Origin: Pseudomonas fluorescens
GTDB taxonomy: Bacteria; Pseudomonadota; Gammaproteobacteria; Pseudomonadales; Pseudomonadaceae
Assembly: GCF_019212185.1 (NCBI RefSeq)
Contig: NZ_CP078138.1
Coordinates: 5,252,501 to 5,316,500, forward strand
DNA length: 64,000 nt
Direction of reading: 5' to 3'
Shown here: positions 1 through 8,869 of the stretch, piece after piece
How the letters are laid out: the number at the start of each line of letters is the position of its first letter
Position numbering within the stretch: the first letter of the stretch is position 1
Translations under genes and position numbers: made by a program
Notes under the pieces: model-generated
Told to the model about the DNA's origin: nothing
Seen by the model: the letters and a program-made list of their open reading frames with translations, nothing else
Database searches by the model: none

Positions 1-154
1 CTTCTGGTTGGTACTGAGCCTGTTCAGCGACTTACGCCAGCGTACTCTCGACAACGATGTGCCCTTGGCCTTTCGTGGCTTGCCAATCGACCTGATCGGC
101 GCCGGATTGATTGCCGTGGCCTTTCTCGGATTCAGTGGACTGATCAAAACATGA
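1..154 (+). CDS. rnfA: RnfA C-terminus (partial), Rnf electron transport complex
   Basis: The last 50 or so codons of a gene that begins before the window are read in the frame ending with TGA at 152-154. The peptide contains [20 protein letters not shown] and ends in [10 protein letters not shown], which matches the last transmembrane helix and C-terminus of RnfA/RsxA, an integral membrane subunit of the Rnf ion-translocating complex. The stop overlaps the rnfB start as ATGA, indicating translational coupling. The identity is strengthened by the rnfB-D-G-E genes that follow. Confidence 0.88.
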   Translation, partial: FWLVLSLFSDLRQRTLDNDVPLAFRGLPIDLIGAGLIAVAFLGFSGLIKT

Positions 155-1365
155 GTCTGATTCAATGCATCGACGCACTCCTGCCCCAGACCCAATGCGG
201 CAAGTGTGGTCATCCCGGATGCAAGCCCTACGCCGAAGGCATCGCCAGCGGCGAGGCGATCAATAAGTGCCCGCCCGGCGGTAACGAGACAATTGCGGCC
301 TTGGCCGAACTGCTCGAGGTACCGGTCATCGAACTGGACCTCAGTCGAGGCAGCGCGCCGCCACAAATCGCCTATATCCGCGAGGCCGAATGCATTGGCT
401 GTACCAAATGCATCCAGGCCTGCCCGATCGATGCGATCGTCGGCGCGGCCAAACTGATGCATACCGTGCTCATCGACGAGTGCACCGGCTGCGACCTGTG
501 CGTGGCGCCCTGCCCGGTCGACTGCATCGAGATGCGTCCACTGCCTTCTGACGCTGTAGTTCCCATCGTCGGTGGCCTGGCATCGAACCCCGAGGTATTT
601 CAGGCGCGCAAGGACAAACGCGATCACGCCCGCCAACGTTTCGAACAGCGCAATGCCCGCCTGCGCCGCGAAGACGAGCAACGGGCTGCCGAACGCGCCG
701 CCCGTGCACTCAAGGCCACTCGTCCGAGCGAAAGCGCCGGCAACCCGTTGCAGGACGCCATTGCCCGGGTGCAAGCGCAAAAAGCTGCAGCGGCGGATGC
801 CGCCCTGAAAAAAGCCAAGATCGATGTGGCGATGAGCCGGGCGCAACTGCACAAGTCACTGAAAGCCTTTGGCCACCCGCCGACCTTCGAGCAACAGTCG
901 CAACTGATTGTCCTTCAGCGGCAGTTCGAAGCCGCTGAGCAGGCACTGGCGCAGCTCGAAAAAAATGCCCCGGCGAACCCGGTACAAGTGCCCTTGCCTG
1001 CCAACGATGCTGAACTCAAACGGGCGAAAATCCAGCTGGCAATGCGCCGCGCCGAATTGAAGAAAGCCCAGGCCGGTGATGCACCAGCACAGCAGCTGGA
1101 TTTGCTCGCCGCAGCCTTGAGTCAGGCCGAACACGCCTTGCATGCGGCGGAACACGCCAGTGACAAGCCTGCACCGGTGCTGGTACGCACGGAAAAGCGC
1201 CCGATCGATAGCCAACTGCGACAACTCAAGACAGCACTGGCCTACGCCCGCGCCGAGGTAAGCAAACTGGAACGCCAGGCGCAGACGCCAGCCGAACTGT
1301 TGAGGGCCGCCCGTGCCAGGCTGAGTGAAGCAGAGCGCCAGGTGAACGATCATGCCAGCCCTTGA
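151..1365 (+). CDS. rnfB: RnfB-like iron-sulfur subunit with long Ala/Lys-rich tail
   Basis: 404 residues. Residues 1-60 form a 4Fe-4S domain with Cys16, Cys19, Cys24 and Cys40. Residues 75-128 are a double 4Fe-4S ferredoxin (Cys81/84/87/91 and Cys111/114/117/121). The usual N-terminal membrane anchor of RnfB is absent, so the protein starts directly at the iron-sulfur domain. After residue 150 comes a long charged, Ala-rich, helical region with three similar segments at about 218-236, 288-306 and 356-374 (pattern LKxAKIxxAMxRAxLxK). Such tails are what I would expect at the end of RnfC, yet no RnfC core is encoded between rnfB and rnfD. The gene overlaps rnfA by 4 bases and rnfD by 14. Role: electron transfer in the membrane Rnf complex; the RnfC-like tail is inference. 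Confidence 0.85.
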   Translation: MSLIQCIDALLPQTQCGKCGHPGCKPYAEGIASGEAINKCPPGGNETIAALAELLEVPVIELDLSRGSAPPQIAYIREAECIGCTKCIQACPIDAIVGAAKLMHTVLIDECTGCDLCVAPCPVDCIEMRPLPSDAVVPIVGGLASNPEVFQARKDKRDHARQRFEQRNARLRREDEQRAAERAARALKATRPSESAGNPLQDAIARVQAQKAAAADAALKKAKIDVAMSRAQLHKSLKAFGHPPTFEQQSQLIVLQRQFEAAEQALAQLEKNAPANPVQVPLPANDAELKRAKIQLAMRRAELKKAQAGDAPAQQLDLLAAALSQAEHALHAAEHASDKPAPVLVRTEKRPIDSQLRQLKTALAYARAEVSKLERQAQTPAELLRAARARLSEAERQVNDHASP

Positions 1366-2350
1366 GTCGGTGGATGATCGCCTGCAACAGGCGATGAAAC
1401 GGGTTCTACTGGCGACGCTACCGGGGATGCTGGCGCTGGTCTGGTGGTCGGGTTGGGGGGTGCTGGTCAATCTGCTGCTGGCCTGCGGCAGTGCCCTGGC
1501 AATTGAAGCCGCCGTGTTGCGTTTACGTCGACATCCACTCAGGCCCGCCCTTAGCGATGGCAGCGCACTGGTCAGCGCCACCTTGCTGGCACTGGCGCTG
1601 CCTGCTTATTGCCCCTGGTGGTTAACGGTCAGCGCCGCAGCCGGCGCCATGCTCTTTGGCAAACACCTGTACGGTGGCGTGGGCAGTAATCCGTTCAATC
1701 CGGCGATGCTGGGCTTCGCCCTGGTGCTGGTGTGTTTTCCGCAACAACTTATTCACTGGCCCAGTGCTCACACAGTCAGCCTGGCCGATGGTCTGCAACA
1801 AATCTTCGGCCTCAGCTTCAACAGGATCGAACAACCTGACGCCTGGGCCGGAGCGACCGCCCTGGATAGCCTGCGCATCAACAAAAGCCTGACCATGGAC
1901 GAGCTGTTCGCCAGCGACCCGGCATTTGGCCATTTCGGCGGCAAAGGCGTTGAATGGGTGAACCTGGCCTTTCTTGCTGGTGGCGCTTTTCTCCTGCAAC
2001 AACGGATATTCAGCTGGCACGCCCCCGTGGGCATGCTCGGCAGCTTGTTCATGATCAGCCTGTTGTGCTGGAGCGGCTCGGGTTCAGACTCCAACGGTTC
2101 GCCGCTGTTTCATTTGCTCAGCGGCGCCAGCATGCTCGCTGCGTTCTTTATCGTCACTGAGCCGGTCTCCGGAGCCAAAAGCCCCAGAGCACGCTTGTTG
2201 TTCGGCGCAGGCGTTGGGCTGCTGACCTACGTGATTCGAACCTGGGGCGGCTATCCCGACGGCGTGGCCTTTGCGGTGCTGCTGATGAATCTCTGCGTAC
2301 CGGCCCTGGAACGCCTCGTCGCCCGACAACCCGAGCTGCCTACACCATGA
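1352..2350 (+). CDS. rnfD: RnfD, membrane flavoprotein subunit of Rnf complex
   Basis: 332 residues with many hydrophobic segments, starting inside the end of rnfB (14-base overlap). The segment [20 protein letters not shown] and the later [10 protein letters not shown] fit RnfD/NqrB proteins, in which the Thr of a (S/A)GAT motif carries a covalently bound FMN. The length is normal for the family. The ATGA overlap with rnfG indicates tight coupling. It acts in the inner membrane as part of the ion-translocating core. Confidence 0.92.
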   Translation: MPALESVDDRLQQAMKRVLLATLPGMLALVWWSGWGVLVNLLLACGSALAIEAAVLRLRRHPLRPALSDGSALVSATLLALALPAYCPWWLTVSAAAGAMLFGKHLYGGVGSNPFNPAMLGFALVLVCFPQQLIHWPSAHTVSLADGLQQIFGLSFNRIEQPDAWAGATALDSLRINKSLTMDELFASDPAFGHFGGKGVEWVNLAFLAGGAFLLQQRIFSWHAPVGMLGSLFMISLLCWSGSGSDSNGSPLFHLLSGASMLAAFFIVTEPVSGAKSPRARLLFGAGVGLLTYVIRTWGGYPDGVAFAVLLMNLCVPALERLVARQPELPTP

Positions 2351-2952
2351 CGCGCAATCTCGGCCTCGTGCTCCTGATGGTCGTAATCGGGCTGGGGGCT
2401 GGTGCCACTTATCTGTTGCAGCACGCGCTGGCGCCACGGTTCGCGACGGAACAGCGCGCGAGCGAAAGCCAAAGATTGCTGGATATGCTGCCGGCAGGCA
2501 GCTATGACAATCTGCCTCTGGAACAACCATTGGCTGTCACTGATGTTGAGCTGGAAAGCAGCACCTTGCTGGCGGGTTACCTGGCAACCCTCAAAGGGAT
2601 TCCCCGCGCGGTTGTGCTGCGCAGTCGGGTAACCGGATACGAAGCCGCGATCGAGTTGCTGATCGTGATCGACAGCCACGGCAGACTGATCGGCGTCAAA
2701 ACCCTCAAGCAAGCGGAAACACCGGGGCTGGGCGCAGTGATCGCCGCACACCCCAATCCCTGGCTGGCCGGATTCAGCGGAAAATCATTGAATGAGCCAA
2801 ACGCCAGCGGCTGGGCATTGAAAAAGGATCACGGTCAATTCGATCAACTGGCCGGGGCGACTATTACTTCGCGCGCGGTGATTAACGCCGTTCACCAGGC
2901 CCTGCGCTATTTTGATCAACACCAATCCGAATGGATCGGGAGCGCCCCGTGA
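2347..2952 (+). CDS. rnfG: RnfG, FMN-binding subunit of Rnf complex
   Basis: 201 residues. One N-terminal membrane helix (LVLLMVVIGLGAGATYLLQ) is followed by a periplasmic domain. The FMN attachment motif is LAGATITSRAV near residue 175, in which the Thr of GAT is the expected flavin-linked residue. The segment VKTLKQAETPGLGA is typical of RnfG/NqrC. The start codon overlaps the rnfD stop (ATGA), and the stop overlaps the proposed rnfE GTG start. Confidence 0.92.
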   Translation: MTRNLGLVLLMVVIGLGAGATYLLQHALAPRFATEQRASESQRLLDMLPAGSYDNLPLEQPLAVTDVELESSTLLAGYLATLKGIPRAVVLRSRVTGYEAAIELLIVIDSHGRLIGVKTLKQAETPGLGAVIAAHPNPWLAGFSGKSLNEPNASGWALKKDHGQFDQLAGATITSRAVINAVHQALRYFDQHQSEWIGSAP

Positions 2953-3500
2953 AAAAGCCTGCATCACTGCAAAACTCATTGATGCTCGCGTCGCTGGCAG
3001 GGGCCAGCGACAGCGTGCTGACGGCCGCGATACTTGCGCTGGTTGCGCTGCTGGTTATTGGACTCTACAGCGTGAAGATGCGTGTGCTGCGCCACAGGAT
3101 TCCCTCTGCATTGCAATTGCCATTCTCAGTGGCAATCGCGGCCACTCTCACCAGCCTGGCGTCGCTGGCCGTTCAGGCCTGGGTACTTGAGTTGCACCAG
3201 CATTTGGCCCTCTGGATTGGCCTGATTGCCCTGCAATGTGTGATTTTGGAGTGCAACGGTTTTTTCACTGACAGCACACTGCCTGAGCGGTTGCGCCTGT
3301 GCGGGCTGTTTGCGAGCCTGATGATGATCCTCGGTTTGTTACGCGAAGGTCTGGGTCATGGCTCCGTCGCAGAGTGGCTCGTCTGGTTGGACAGCCCTGG
3401 CACATTCAGATTCGCCATCATTGCCCCAGGTGGGTTTATCCTGCTGGGATTGCTCCTGGCCACCAGACAAGCGTGGCTTGGCCGCTCCACCCCCCATTGA
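2949..3500 (+). CDS. rnfE: RnfE-like Rnf-Nqr membrane subunit
   Basis: 183 residues from a GTG start that overlaps the rnfG stop as GTGA and has GGGAG at 2939-2943 just upstream. An in-frame ATG at 2931 is possible but has no ribosome binding site. The product has several membrane segments, beginning LMLASLAGASDSVLTAA, and an ECNGFF segment as in Rnf/Nqr E- and A-type subunits. It is shorter than the roughly 210-230 residues usual for RnfE. It belongs to the integral membrane part of the complex and is followed 24 bases later by nth, the same order as in P. aeruginosa. Confidence 0.82.
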   Translation: MKKPASLQNSLMLASLAGASDSVLTAAILALVALLVIGLYSVKMRVLRHRIPSALQLPFSVAIAATLTSLASLAVQAWVLELHQHLALWIGLIALQCVILECNGFFTDSTLPERLRLCGLFASLMMILGLLREGLGHGSVAEWLVWLDSPGTFRFAIIAPGGFILLGLLLATRQAWLGRSTPH

Positions 3501-3524
3501 TCGCCCCAAGGAAACGCTGCGCCC

Positions 3525-4163
3525 ATGAATGCCGCAAAACGCCTGGAAATTTTCCGCAGGCTGCACGAAGACAATCCGGAACCGAAAACCGAGCTGGCTT
3601 ATACATCGCCTTTCGAACTGTTGATCGCGGTGATTCTTTCAGCCCAGTCCACCGATGTCGGCGTCAATAAAGCAACCGCCAAACTGTTTCCGGTGGCCAA
3701 TACACCCGCTGCGATTTACGCGCTCGGGGTGGAGGGATTGTCCGATTACATCAAGACCATTGGCCTGTTCAACAGCAAGGCGAAGAATGTCATCCAGACA
3801 TGCAAAATGCTGGTCGAGTTACATGGTGGGGAAGTTCCGCAAACCAGAGAGGCACTGGAAGCCTTGCCAGGCGTCGGCCGAAAGACCGCCAACGTAGTGC
3901 TCAATACGGCTTTTCGCCAGCTGACAATGGCCGTTGATACACACATTTTTCGAGTCAGTAATCGTACGGGCCTGGCGCCGGGCAAGAACGTCGTGGAAGT
4001 GGAGCAAAAACTGCTGAAGTTTGTTCCCAAAGCCTTTTTGCTTGATTCTCACCACTGGCTCATCCTGCATGGACGCTACGTGTGCCTTGCCCGAAAGCCC
4101 CGGTGCGGCAGCTGCAGGATCGAGGACCTGTGCGAGTACAAGCAAAAAACCTCTGACGATTGA
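3525..4163 (+). CDS. nth: Endonuclease III, DNA glycosylase/AP lyase
   Basis: 212 residues, full length for Nth. It removes oxidised pyrimidines in base excision repair. The helix-hairpin-helix LPGVGRKTANVV carries the catalytic Lys and is followed by VDTHIFRVSNR with the catalytic Asp. The C-terminal 4Fe-4S loop is C-x6-C-x2-C-x5-C (CLARKPRCGSCRIEDLC). It lies directly downstream of the rnf genes. In many proteobacteria these genes share an operon. Confidence 0.97.
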   Translation: MNAAKRLEIFRRLHEDNPEPKTELAYTSPFELLIAVILSAQSTDVGVNKATAKLFPVANTPAAIYALGVEGLSDYIKTIGLFNSKAKNVIQTCKMLVELHGGEVPQTREALEALPGVGRKTANVVLNTAFRQLTMAVDTHIFRVSNRTGLAPGKNVVEVEQKLLKFVPKAFLLDSHHWLILHGRYVCLARKPRCGSCRIEDLCEYKQKTSDD

Positions 4164-4270
4164 GCCGCTATTAACTTTATTGATTTGTCGATTGAAAAAA
4201 TCTTTTTTACCCGCCAGGAGATTATCGATATAAGAAGCGCCAATGGCACTCTTAGCCTGGAGTCAAACGT

Positions 4271-4450
4271 ATGAGCGATGGCAAAGTACAACTGGACGTA
4301 GAAGACGACTTCCCCCCGGTTGAAACCGATGATGTCGAGCCTCAGGTGGAGGTGGCAAAGACCAACCTGAGCAAGCGTCGCACCATCGATAATATGCTGG
4401 AGGAACGACGTCTGCAAAAGCAGTTGGCCGATTATGATTATGACCTTTAG
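4271..4450 (+). CDS. Small acidic protein, PA3496 family
   Basis: 59 residues beginning MSDGKVQLDVEDDFPPVE and ending in QLADYDYDL. TGGAG lies at 4257-4261, a suitable distance before the ATG. The N-terminal half is very acidic; the rest is basic and helical (KRRTIDNMLEERRLQKQ). It has no signal peptide or membrane segment. It matches my recollection of the PA3496 family, described as putative envelope-integrity proteins, which in P. aeruginosa lies next to nth. The function is not established. A clear terminator follows immediately. Confidence 0.8.
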   Translation: MSDGKVQLDVEDDFPPVETDDVEPQVEVAKTNLSKRRTIDNMLEERRLQKQLADYDYDL

Positions 4451-4456
4451 ACCCTG

Positions 4457-4486
4457 AAAGCCTCTCAATGCAGAGGCTTTTTTTTG
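4457..4486 (+). terminator. Rho-independent terminator after the PA3496-family gene
   Basis: A 7-bp stem AGCCTCT/AGAGGCT (4459-4465 with 4472-4478) with a 6-base loop is followed by a run of eight T residues. Confidence 0.9.
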
Positions 4487-4530
4487 CGATCAAGGATCGC
4501 CAGAAGCCCCGCTCCCAAAGAGGCCGCGAA

Positions 4531-5157
4531 TCAAACCAGACCGTTGCGCTGGGCCAGTTCGATCAAGTCGACAAGCGAGCGCGCATTCAGCTTGAGCAGA
4601 AGCCGGGTCTTGTAGGTACTGACGGTCTTGTTACTGAGAAACATCCCATCGGCGATTTCCTTGTTGGTCTTGCCCCTCGCCAATTGCTGCAGCACCATCA
4701 TCTCTCTGCCCGACAAGCGTTCTACCATGTCCGCTTCACTGGCACTGCTCATCGTCGAGCGCACAGAGTGCAACGCCTGATTGGGAAAGTAACTGTACCC
4801 GGACAAGACCGCCTTGATTGCACTGAGTAACTCGGTCAATTCCTGTTGCTTGCAGACGTAACCAAACGCACCCGCCTGCATGCAACGCATTGAAAAATGT
4901 CCAGGCGTTTGGGAAGTCAGCACTAGAACTTTCATGGTAAAACTCATCGAGTTCAACCGTGCGATAACCTCAAGACCATCAAGCTTGGGTATGCCTATAT
5001 CCAGTATCACAATGTCCGGCATATGTTCCCGGGCAAGTTGTAAAGCATCTACACCATTATCCGTTTCAGCAATAACTTCATAGCCATGACGCTCCATTAG
5101 CATGCGTACAGCCAGTCGAATGACGGGATGATCATCCACGATCAGCACTTTATTCAT
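4531..5157 (-). CDS. NarL/FixJ-type response regulator (BvgA/EvgA-like)
   Basis: 208 residues from the ATG giving MNKVLIVDDHPVIRLAV; an upstream in-frame TTG (5169) is less likely. The receiver domain (1-120) has the acidic pair Asp8-Asp9 and the phosphoacceptor Asp53 (IVILDIGIPK). The C-terminal LuxR-type helix-turn-helix has LSGREMMVLQQLARGKTNKE followed by NKTVSTYKTRLLLKL. This pattern fits the BvgA/EvgA/RcsB branch. No histidine kinase is encoded nearby, so it is an orphan in this window and its signal and targets are unknown. Confidence 0.88.
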   Translation of the reverse strand: MNKVLIVDDHPVIRLAVRMLMERHGYEVIAETDNGVDALQLAREHMPDIVILDIGIPKLDGLEVIARLNSMSFTMKVLVLTSQTPGHFSMRCMQAGAFGYVCKQQELTELLSAIKAVLSGYSYFPNQALHSVRSTMSSASEADMVERLSGREMMVLQQLARGKTNKEIADGMFLSNKTVSTYKTRLLLKLNARSLVDLIELAQRNGLV

Positions 5158-5451
5158 GGGCAAGTCCAATTTTCGCTGTTCGAATTTTTAGAACCTGCAC
5201 AATAGCGTATGCGGTTTGCCCTTGGGGTGCTGAGCGGGCCGGTCGAGCATACCGAGAGACGATCCCTACAAATATATAAGATCTTTCCTACAGGTTTTCA
5301 GAAAAAACAATGTCTCTTAAAGTTTACGAAACCCTGATCGGCAGGCACCACCAGCGCTTGCGCTTATTAAACAACCAAGCTTAATCAAACTAATTCACAA
5401 CCGCACTTAACAGACGCTGAACACTGCCCTATTCTAAAAGCACGACCGACG
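5158..5451. other. Intergenic region between divergent genes
   Basis: About 290 bases, AT-rich from about 5265 to 5450, between the divergent response-regulator gene and the 5452 gene. It must hold both promoters. No small gene or strong hairpin was found. Confidence 0.5.
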
Positions 5452-6336
5452 ATGATTAAAACATCGTTTTTAGCGCGCTCTCCAATCAGCATTAATTACG
5501 CTAGCGACGCGCAACACACAATCACTCGAGTACCCACTATGCAAAAAAAACCAACAAAGATAGTAAACCCCATGACCATCATTGCGATATTTGCAGCACT
5601 GTCTGAAACTTCCGCTGCGGTGTCGTTGCCGTTTCTCGATGACGATGATCGGGAACTCTATATCTGGTTCTTGATCAGCTTTCCTTTTTATCTAATGTTT
5701 CTGTTCTTCATCACCCTTAACTTCAACTATAAATCCTTGTACGCGCCCTCCGATTTTCAGAAAGGCAAACACTTCATCAAGGTATTTGACGAGGGGTCTC
5801 GTCCGGAAAAAAAACCTGTCAGTCCCCCACCCCCGGTTGAGTGCGATGATTTACCCCGCCCATCGATCCCTCGGGAAATCGCCGCGCAACCGCAGAAACG
5901 CAAGAGCCGCGGGGAGATCAAAGGGCATCCCGACTACCTGCTGCAGAGCGCTCAGGATCCGCCAGCCCACGTCGAGTTGATCAGCCGCCTGCGCACACCT
6001 CAGCAAATCTGCCTGCCCGCCTCAGTGCACTGTATCCGCATTGTCGATGCTCGCTGGGTTCGCAAGAAGAAGGACACTGGCAAGCTGACCAAAACCATCA
6101 ATCAGGCCCCGCTGACGCAACAAACGTTCACGATGCTACTGACCTGCGCGGAGTCAGAACAGTTGATTGGCGAGACGCTGAAGAAGTCGGCAATCAAGGC
6201 AATGCACGCCAACGACTCCTGTTGCATTTTCTACAACCTGAACACCCAGGTGATCAACGCCGTCGCTTCGCCATCTACTCAGGGCCAGGCCGTACATGCC
6301 GAGGCTGGAGAGAGAAAAGACAGGAGTGATGATTGA
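5452..6336 (+). CDS. Membrane-anchored protein of unknown function
   Basis: 294 residues from the first ATG; a second in-frame ATG at 5539 (MQKKPTKIVNPM) would remove a poorly conserved-looking leader and may be the true start. Neither has a strong ribosome binding site. After residue 40 there is one hydrophobic stretch (MTIIAIFAALSE), a short acidic loop (PFLDDDDRELYIW) and a second strong membrane helix (FLISFPFYLMFLFFITLNF), followed by NYKSLYAPSDF. I have seen this N-terminal arrangement in uncharacterised phage and bacterial proteins. The remaining 200 residues are soluble, Pro-rich then mixed. No catalytic motif was recognised. Confidence 0.7.
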   Translation: MIKTSFLARSPISINYASDAQHTITRVPTMQKKPTKIVNPMTIIAIFAALSETSAAVSLPFLDDDDRELYIWFLISFPFYLMFLFFITLNFNYKSLYAPSDFQKGKHFIKVFDEGSRPEKKPVSPPPPVECDDLPRPSIPREIAAQPQKRKSRGEIKGHPDYLLQSAQDPPAHVELISRLRTPQQICLPASVHCIRIVDARWVRKKKDTGKLTKTINQAPLTQQTFTMLLTCAESEQLIGETLKKSAIKAMHANDSCCIFYNLNTQVINAVASPSTQGQAVHAEAGERKDRSDD

Positions 6337-6401
6337 GAAAGCCAAGAACATGGCCAAGGCAAAAAAGGTTCAACAGAACGTCGAAAACCGGAGAATTCAA
6401 A

Positions 6402-6437
6402 CCTGTTGTGACCCCGCCCAGGACGGGATCACAACGG
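6402..6437 (-). terminator. Possible 3' hairpin of argG
   Basis: Outer arms CCGTTGTGA/TCACAACAGG and an inner GC-rich stem, with G-U pairs when read on the minus strand, form a hairpin about 20 bases after the argG stop. Only TTTG follows it, so it is not a canonical terminator. Confidence 0.45.
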
Positions 6438-6455
6438 GTGATCAACGTAACATCA

Positions 6456-7673
6456 TCAGAACAACTTGCGGCCTTTGTTTGCGGCAATCCGCATACGCAG
6501 GGCATTGAGCTTGATGAAGCCCGCAGCATCAGCCTGATTGTAAGCGCCGCCATCTTCTTCGAAGGTCGCGATGTTGGCGTCAAACAACGAATCGTCAGAC
6601 TTGCGACCGGTCACGATTACATTGCCCTTGTACAGCTTCAGGCGCACGACGCCATTTACGTTGACCTGGGAAGCATCGATCATCTGTTGCAACATCAGAC
6701 GCTCAGGGCTCCACCAGTAGCCGGTGTAGATCAGGCTGGCGTACTTGGGCATCAACTCGTCTTTGAGGTGAGCCACTTCACGATCCAGCGTGATCGATTC
6801 GATCGCACGGTGGGCACGCAACATGATGGTGCCGCCCGGGGTTTCGTAGCAGCCACGGGACTTCATACCGACGTAACGGTTCTCGACGATATCCAGACGG
6901 CCGATACCGTGCTCGCCACCAATACGGTTCAGAGTCGCCAGGACTGTCGCCGGGGTCATCTCGACGCCGTCCAGCGCCACGATGTCGCCGTTGCGATAGG
7001 TCAGTTCCAGGTATTGCGGAGCGTCAGGCGCTTTCTCCGGGGAGACAGTCCAACGCCACATGTCTTCTTCGTGCTCGGTCCAGGTGTCTTCCAGCACGCC
7101 GCCTTCATAGGAGATGTGCAGCAGGTTGGCATCCATCGAGTACGGGGATTTTTTCTTGCCGTGGCGCTCGATCGGAATCGCGTGCTTCTCGGCATAGTCC
7201 ATCAGCTTCTCGCGGGACAGCAGGTCCCACTCGCGCCATGGTGCAATCACTTTCACGCCTGGCTTGAGCGCGTAGGCGCCGAGCTCAAAACGTACCTGGT
7301 CGTTGCCTTTGCCGGTGGCGCCGTGGGAAATGGCGTCAGCGCCGGTTTCGTTGGCAATTTCGATCAGGCGCTTGGCGATCAGCGGACGTGCGATCGAGGT
7401 ACCCAGCAGGTACTCACCTTCATAGACGGTGTTGGCACGGAACATCGGGAACACGAAGTCGCGCACGAATTCTTCGCGCAGATCGTCGATGTAGATCTCT
7501 TTGACGCCCATGGCTTGAGCCTTGGCGCGAGCCGGTTCGACTTCTTCGCCTTGACCCAGGTCAGCGGTGAAAGTCACCACTTCACAGTTATAAGTATCCT
7601 GCAGCCACTTGAGGATCACCGAAGTGTCCAGGCCGCCGGAATACGCCAGAACGACCTTGTTTACGTCCGCCAT
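6456..7673 (-). CDS. argG: Argininosuccinate synthase
   Basis: 405 residues, normal family length. It joins citrulline and aspartate with ATP to form argininosuccinate, the penultimate step of arginine synthesis, in the cytoplasm. The N-terminal ATP-pyrophosphatase loop [15 protein letters not shown], the segment [16 protein letters not shown] and the later [10 protein letters not shown] are diagnostic. It begins [17 protein letters not shown]. An ArgR-like operator lies 60-96 bases upstream. argF, an earlier step of the pathway, is in the same window. Confidence 0.98.
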   Translation of the reverse strand: MADVNKVVLAYSGGLDTSVILKWLQDTYNCEVVTFTADLGQGEEVEPARAKAQAMGVKEIYIDDLREEFVRDFVFPMFRANTVYEGEYLLGTSIARPLIAKRLIEIANETGADAISHGATGKGNDQVRFELGAYALKPGVKVIAPWREWDLLSREKLMDYAEKHAIPIERHGKKKSPYSMDANLLHISYEGGVLEDTWTEHEEDMWRWTVSPEKAPDAPQYLELTYRNGDIVALDGVEMTPATVLATLNRIGGEHGIGRLDIVENRYVGMKSRGCYETPGGTIMLRAHRAIESITLDREVAHLKDELMPKYASLIYTGYWWSPERLMLQQMIDASQVNVNGVVRLKLYKGNVIVTGRKSDDSLFDANIATFEEDGGAYNQADAAGFIKLNALRMRIAANKGRKLF

Positions 7674-7732
7674 GCCATCACTCCACGGGGTTCTACGGAA
7701 AGCCGCGCAGTCTACCGCTGCGCAAGGATAAA

Positions 7733-7769
7733 TTACAGAGGCGCGACAGCTTATGACGACGAAGCGACA
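7733..7769 (-). promoter_or_regulatory. Candidate ArgR operator upstream of argG
   Basis: Read on the minus strand there are two direct copies of TGTCGC. One (7733-7748) fits TGTCGC-N8-AA exactly; the other (7754-7769) differs in the last two bases. They are 21 bp apart, about two helical turns, which is the half-site arrangement described for the pseudomonad ArgR regulator. Confidence 0.65.
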
Positions 7770-7802
7770 GATTATGTCGAGTCAGCGACGATTTCAGCGG
7801 GT

Positions 7803-8711
7803 TCAGGAGGTCGATGCGGTGTTTTTGGCCGTGCTGTCCTGAGGGACAGGCTCAGCAGCGGGCGCAAGGCGTTCGAGCTGAACGATTACCCGACGATTCT
7901 TTGCCCGGTTAGAAGGGCTGGTGTTGGGTACCACCGGATACTGCTCACCGTGGAAACGCAGGGTAATCTGCGACTCCTGAACGCCGTTGGCTTTGAGGTA
8001 ATCCATCACCGCCAGCGCGCGGCGACGCGACAGGTCGCGATTGGTCAGACGGTTGCCACTGTTATCCGAATGCCCGTCGAGCTCGATGTGATTGACCGTC
8101 GGGTCCGCCTTCATGAACGCCAGCATCTGCTGCAAGCGAACTTTCGCCGATGCGTCCAGTTCGATGCCTCCACCCGGGAAACCCACTGCGGACTGCTTGA
8201 TCTGGTCATAATTGTTCGGCAGCAGTTTGGCGACGCACTCCTGATATTGAGCATAGGCTGTGCTGAAACTGACCGGTAGCACCCGCACCTCGGACATCCG
8301 GCCATCCGCCGCGTAATGGCGAACCACAGAACTGCGACCGTCCATCAGTCCGCCGATCAGCCGCCCGGCCTGTATTTGCGAGCTATTGAAGAGCACTTCA
8401 CCACTGCCGAGTCGTACCGAGCCCAGGTTGATATCCCCGCGCCCCGGCTGCCAGGGCGCAGCCGCTGCCAGCAAGGTCGCCGAGCCGCCCGTCAGCATGG
8501 AGTTGTAAGCCTTCAAGCGAAAGGTCGCCTGCTCGCCGGCCCGGCGCACGAACTCTCCGGTGCCGAAATCGGCAATCGGCTGAGCCAGACGGCACTCGAA
8601 TTTATCACCTTCGACCTTCCACTCGATGCTCTCCAGGCGAGTCTGGAAAGTGAGTGCCATGGCAGGAAGGCTGGCGAACACACTGAGCAAGGCTAAATAG
8701 CGCTGGCGCAC
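7803..8711 (-). CDS. motY: MotY, stator-associated flagellar T-ring protein
   Basis: 302 residues from a GTG preceded by GGAG six bases away; an ATG at 8723 is an alternative. The GTG start gives a clean signal peptide, VRQRYLALLSVFASLPAMA, with cleavage before LTFQTRLES. The C-terminal 120 residues are an OmpA-like peptidoglycan-binding domain: HIELDGHSDNSGNRLTNRD, then LSRRRALAVMDYL and NRAKNRRVIVQLER. The N-terminal half fits MotY, which associates with the basal body in the periplasm and helps hold the MotCD/MotAB stator. Its place divergent from pyrC is the same as the MotY gene PA3526 in P. aeruginosa, as I recall it. Confidence 0.88.
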   Translation of the reverse strand: MRQRYLALLSVFASLPAMALTFQTRLESIEWKVEGDKFECRLAQPIADFGTGEFVRRAGEQATFRLKAYNSMLTGGSATLLAAAAPWQPGRGDINLGSVRLGSGEVLFNSSQIQAGRLIGGLMDGRSSVVRHYAADGRMSEVRVLPVSFSTAYAQYQECVAKLLPNNYDQIKQSAVGFPGGGIELDASAKVRLQQMLAFMKADPTVNHIELDGHSDNSGNRLTNRDLSRRRALAVMDYLKANGVQESQITLRFHGEQYPVVPNTSPSNRAKNRRVIVQLERLAPAAEPVPQDSTAKNTASTS

Positions 8712-8869
8712 GGGAGGCTCCATTGATTTTTGCAACGAAAAGACTGACAGACATATATACGGCGTACCTTGGGGATATCGGTCAGGTGCAGCAAAACTTG
8801 ATAGCGAGTGCCTGCAAGAGTCTTTTCCGGTAGCATTCCCATGAGTTTGACCCGCCTGGAATCCCCCCA

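Noticed and set aside
6333..8279. A 648-codon open frame on the plus strand across argG and motY
   Set aside because: It is antisense to two well-supported genes and its translation has no recognisable domain. It arises from codon bias in GC-rich DNA.
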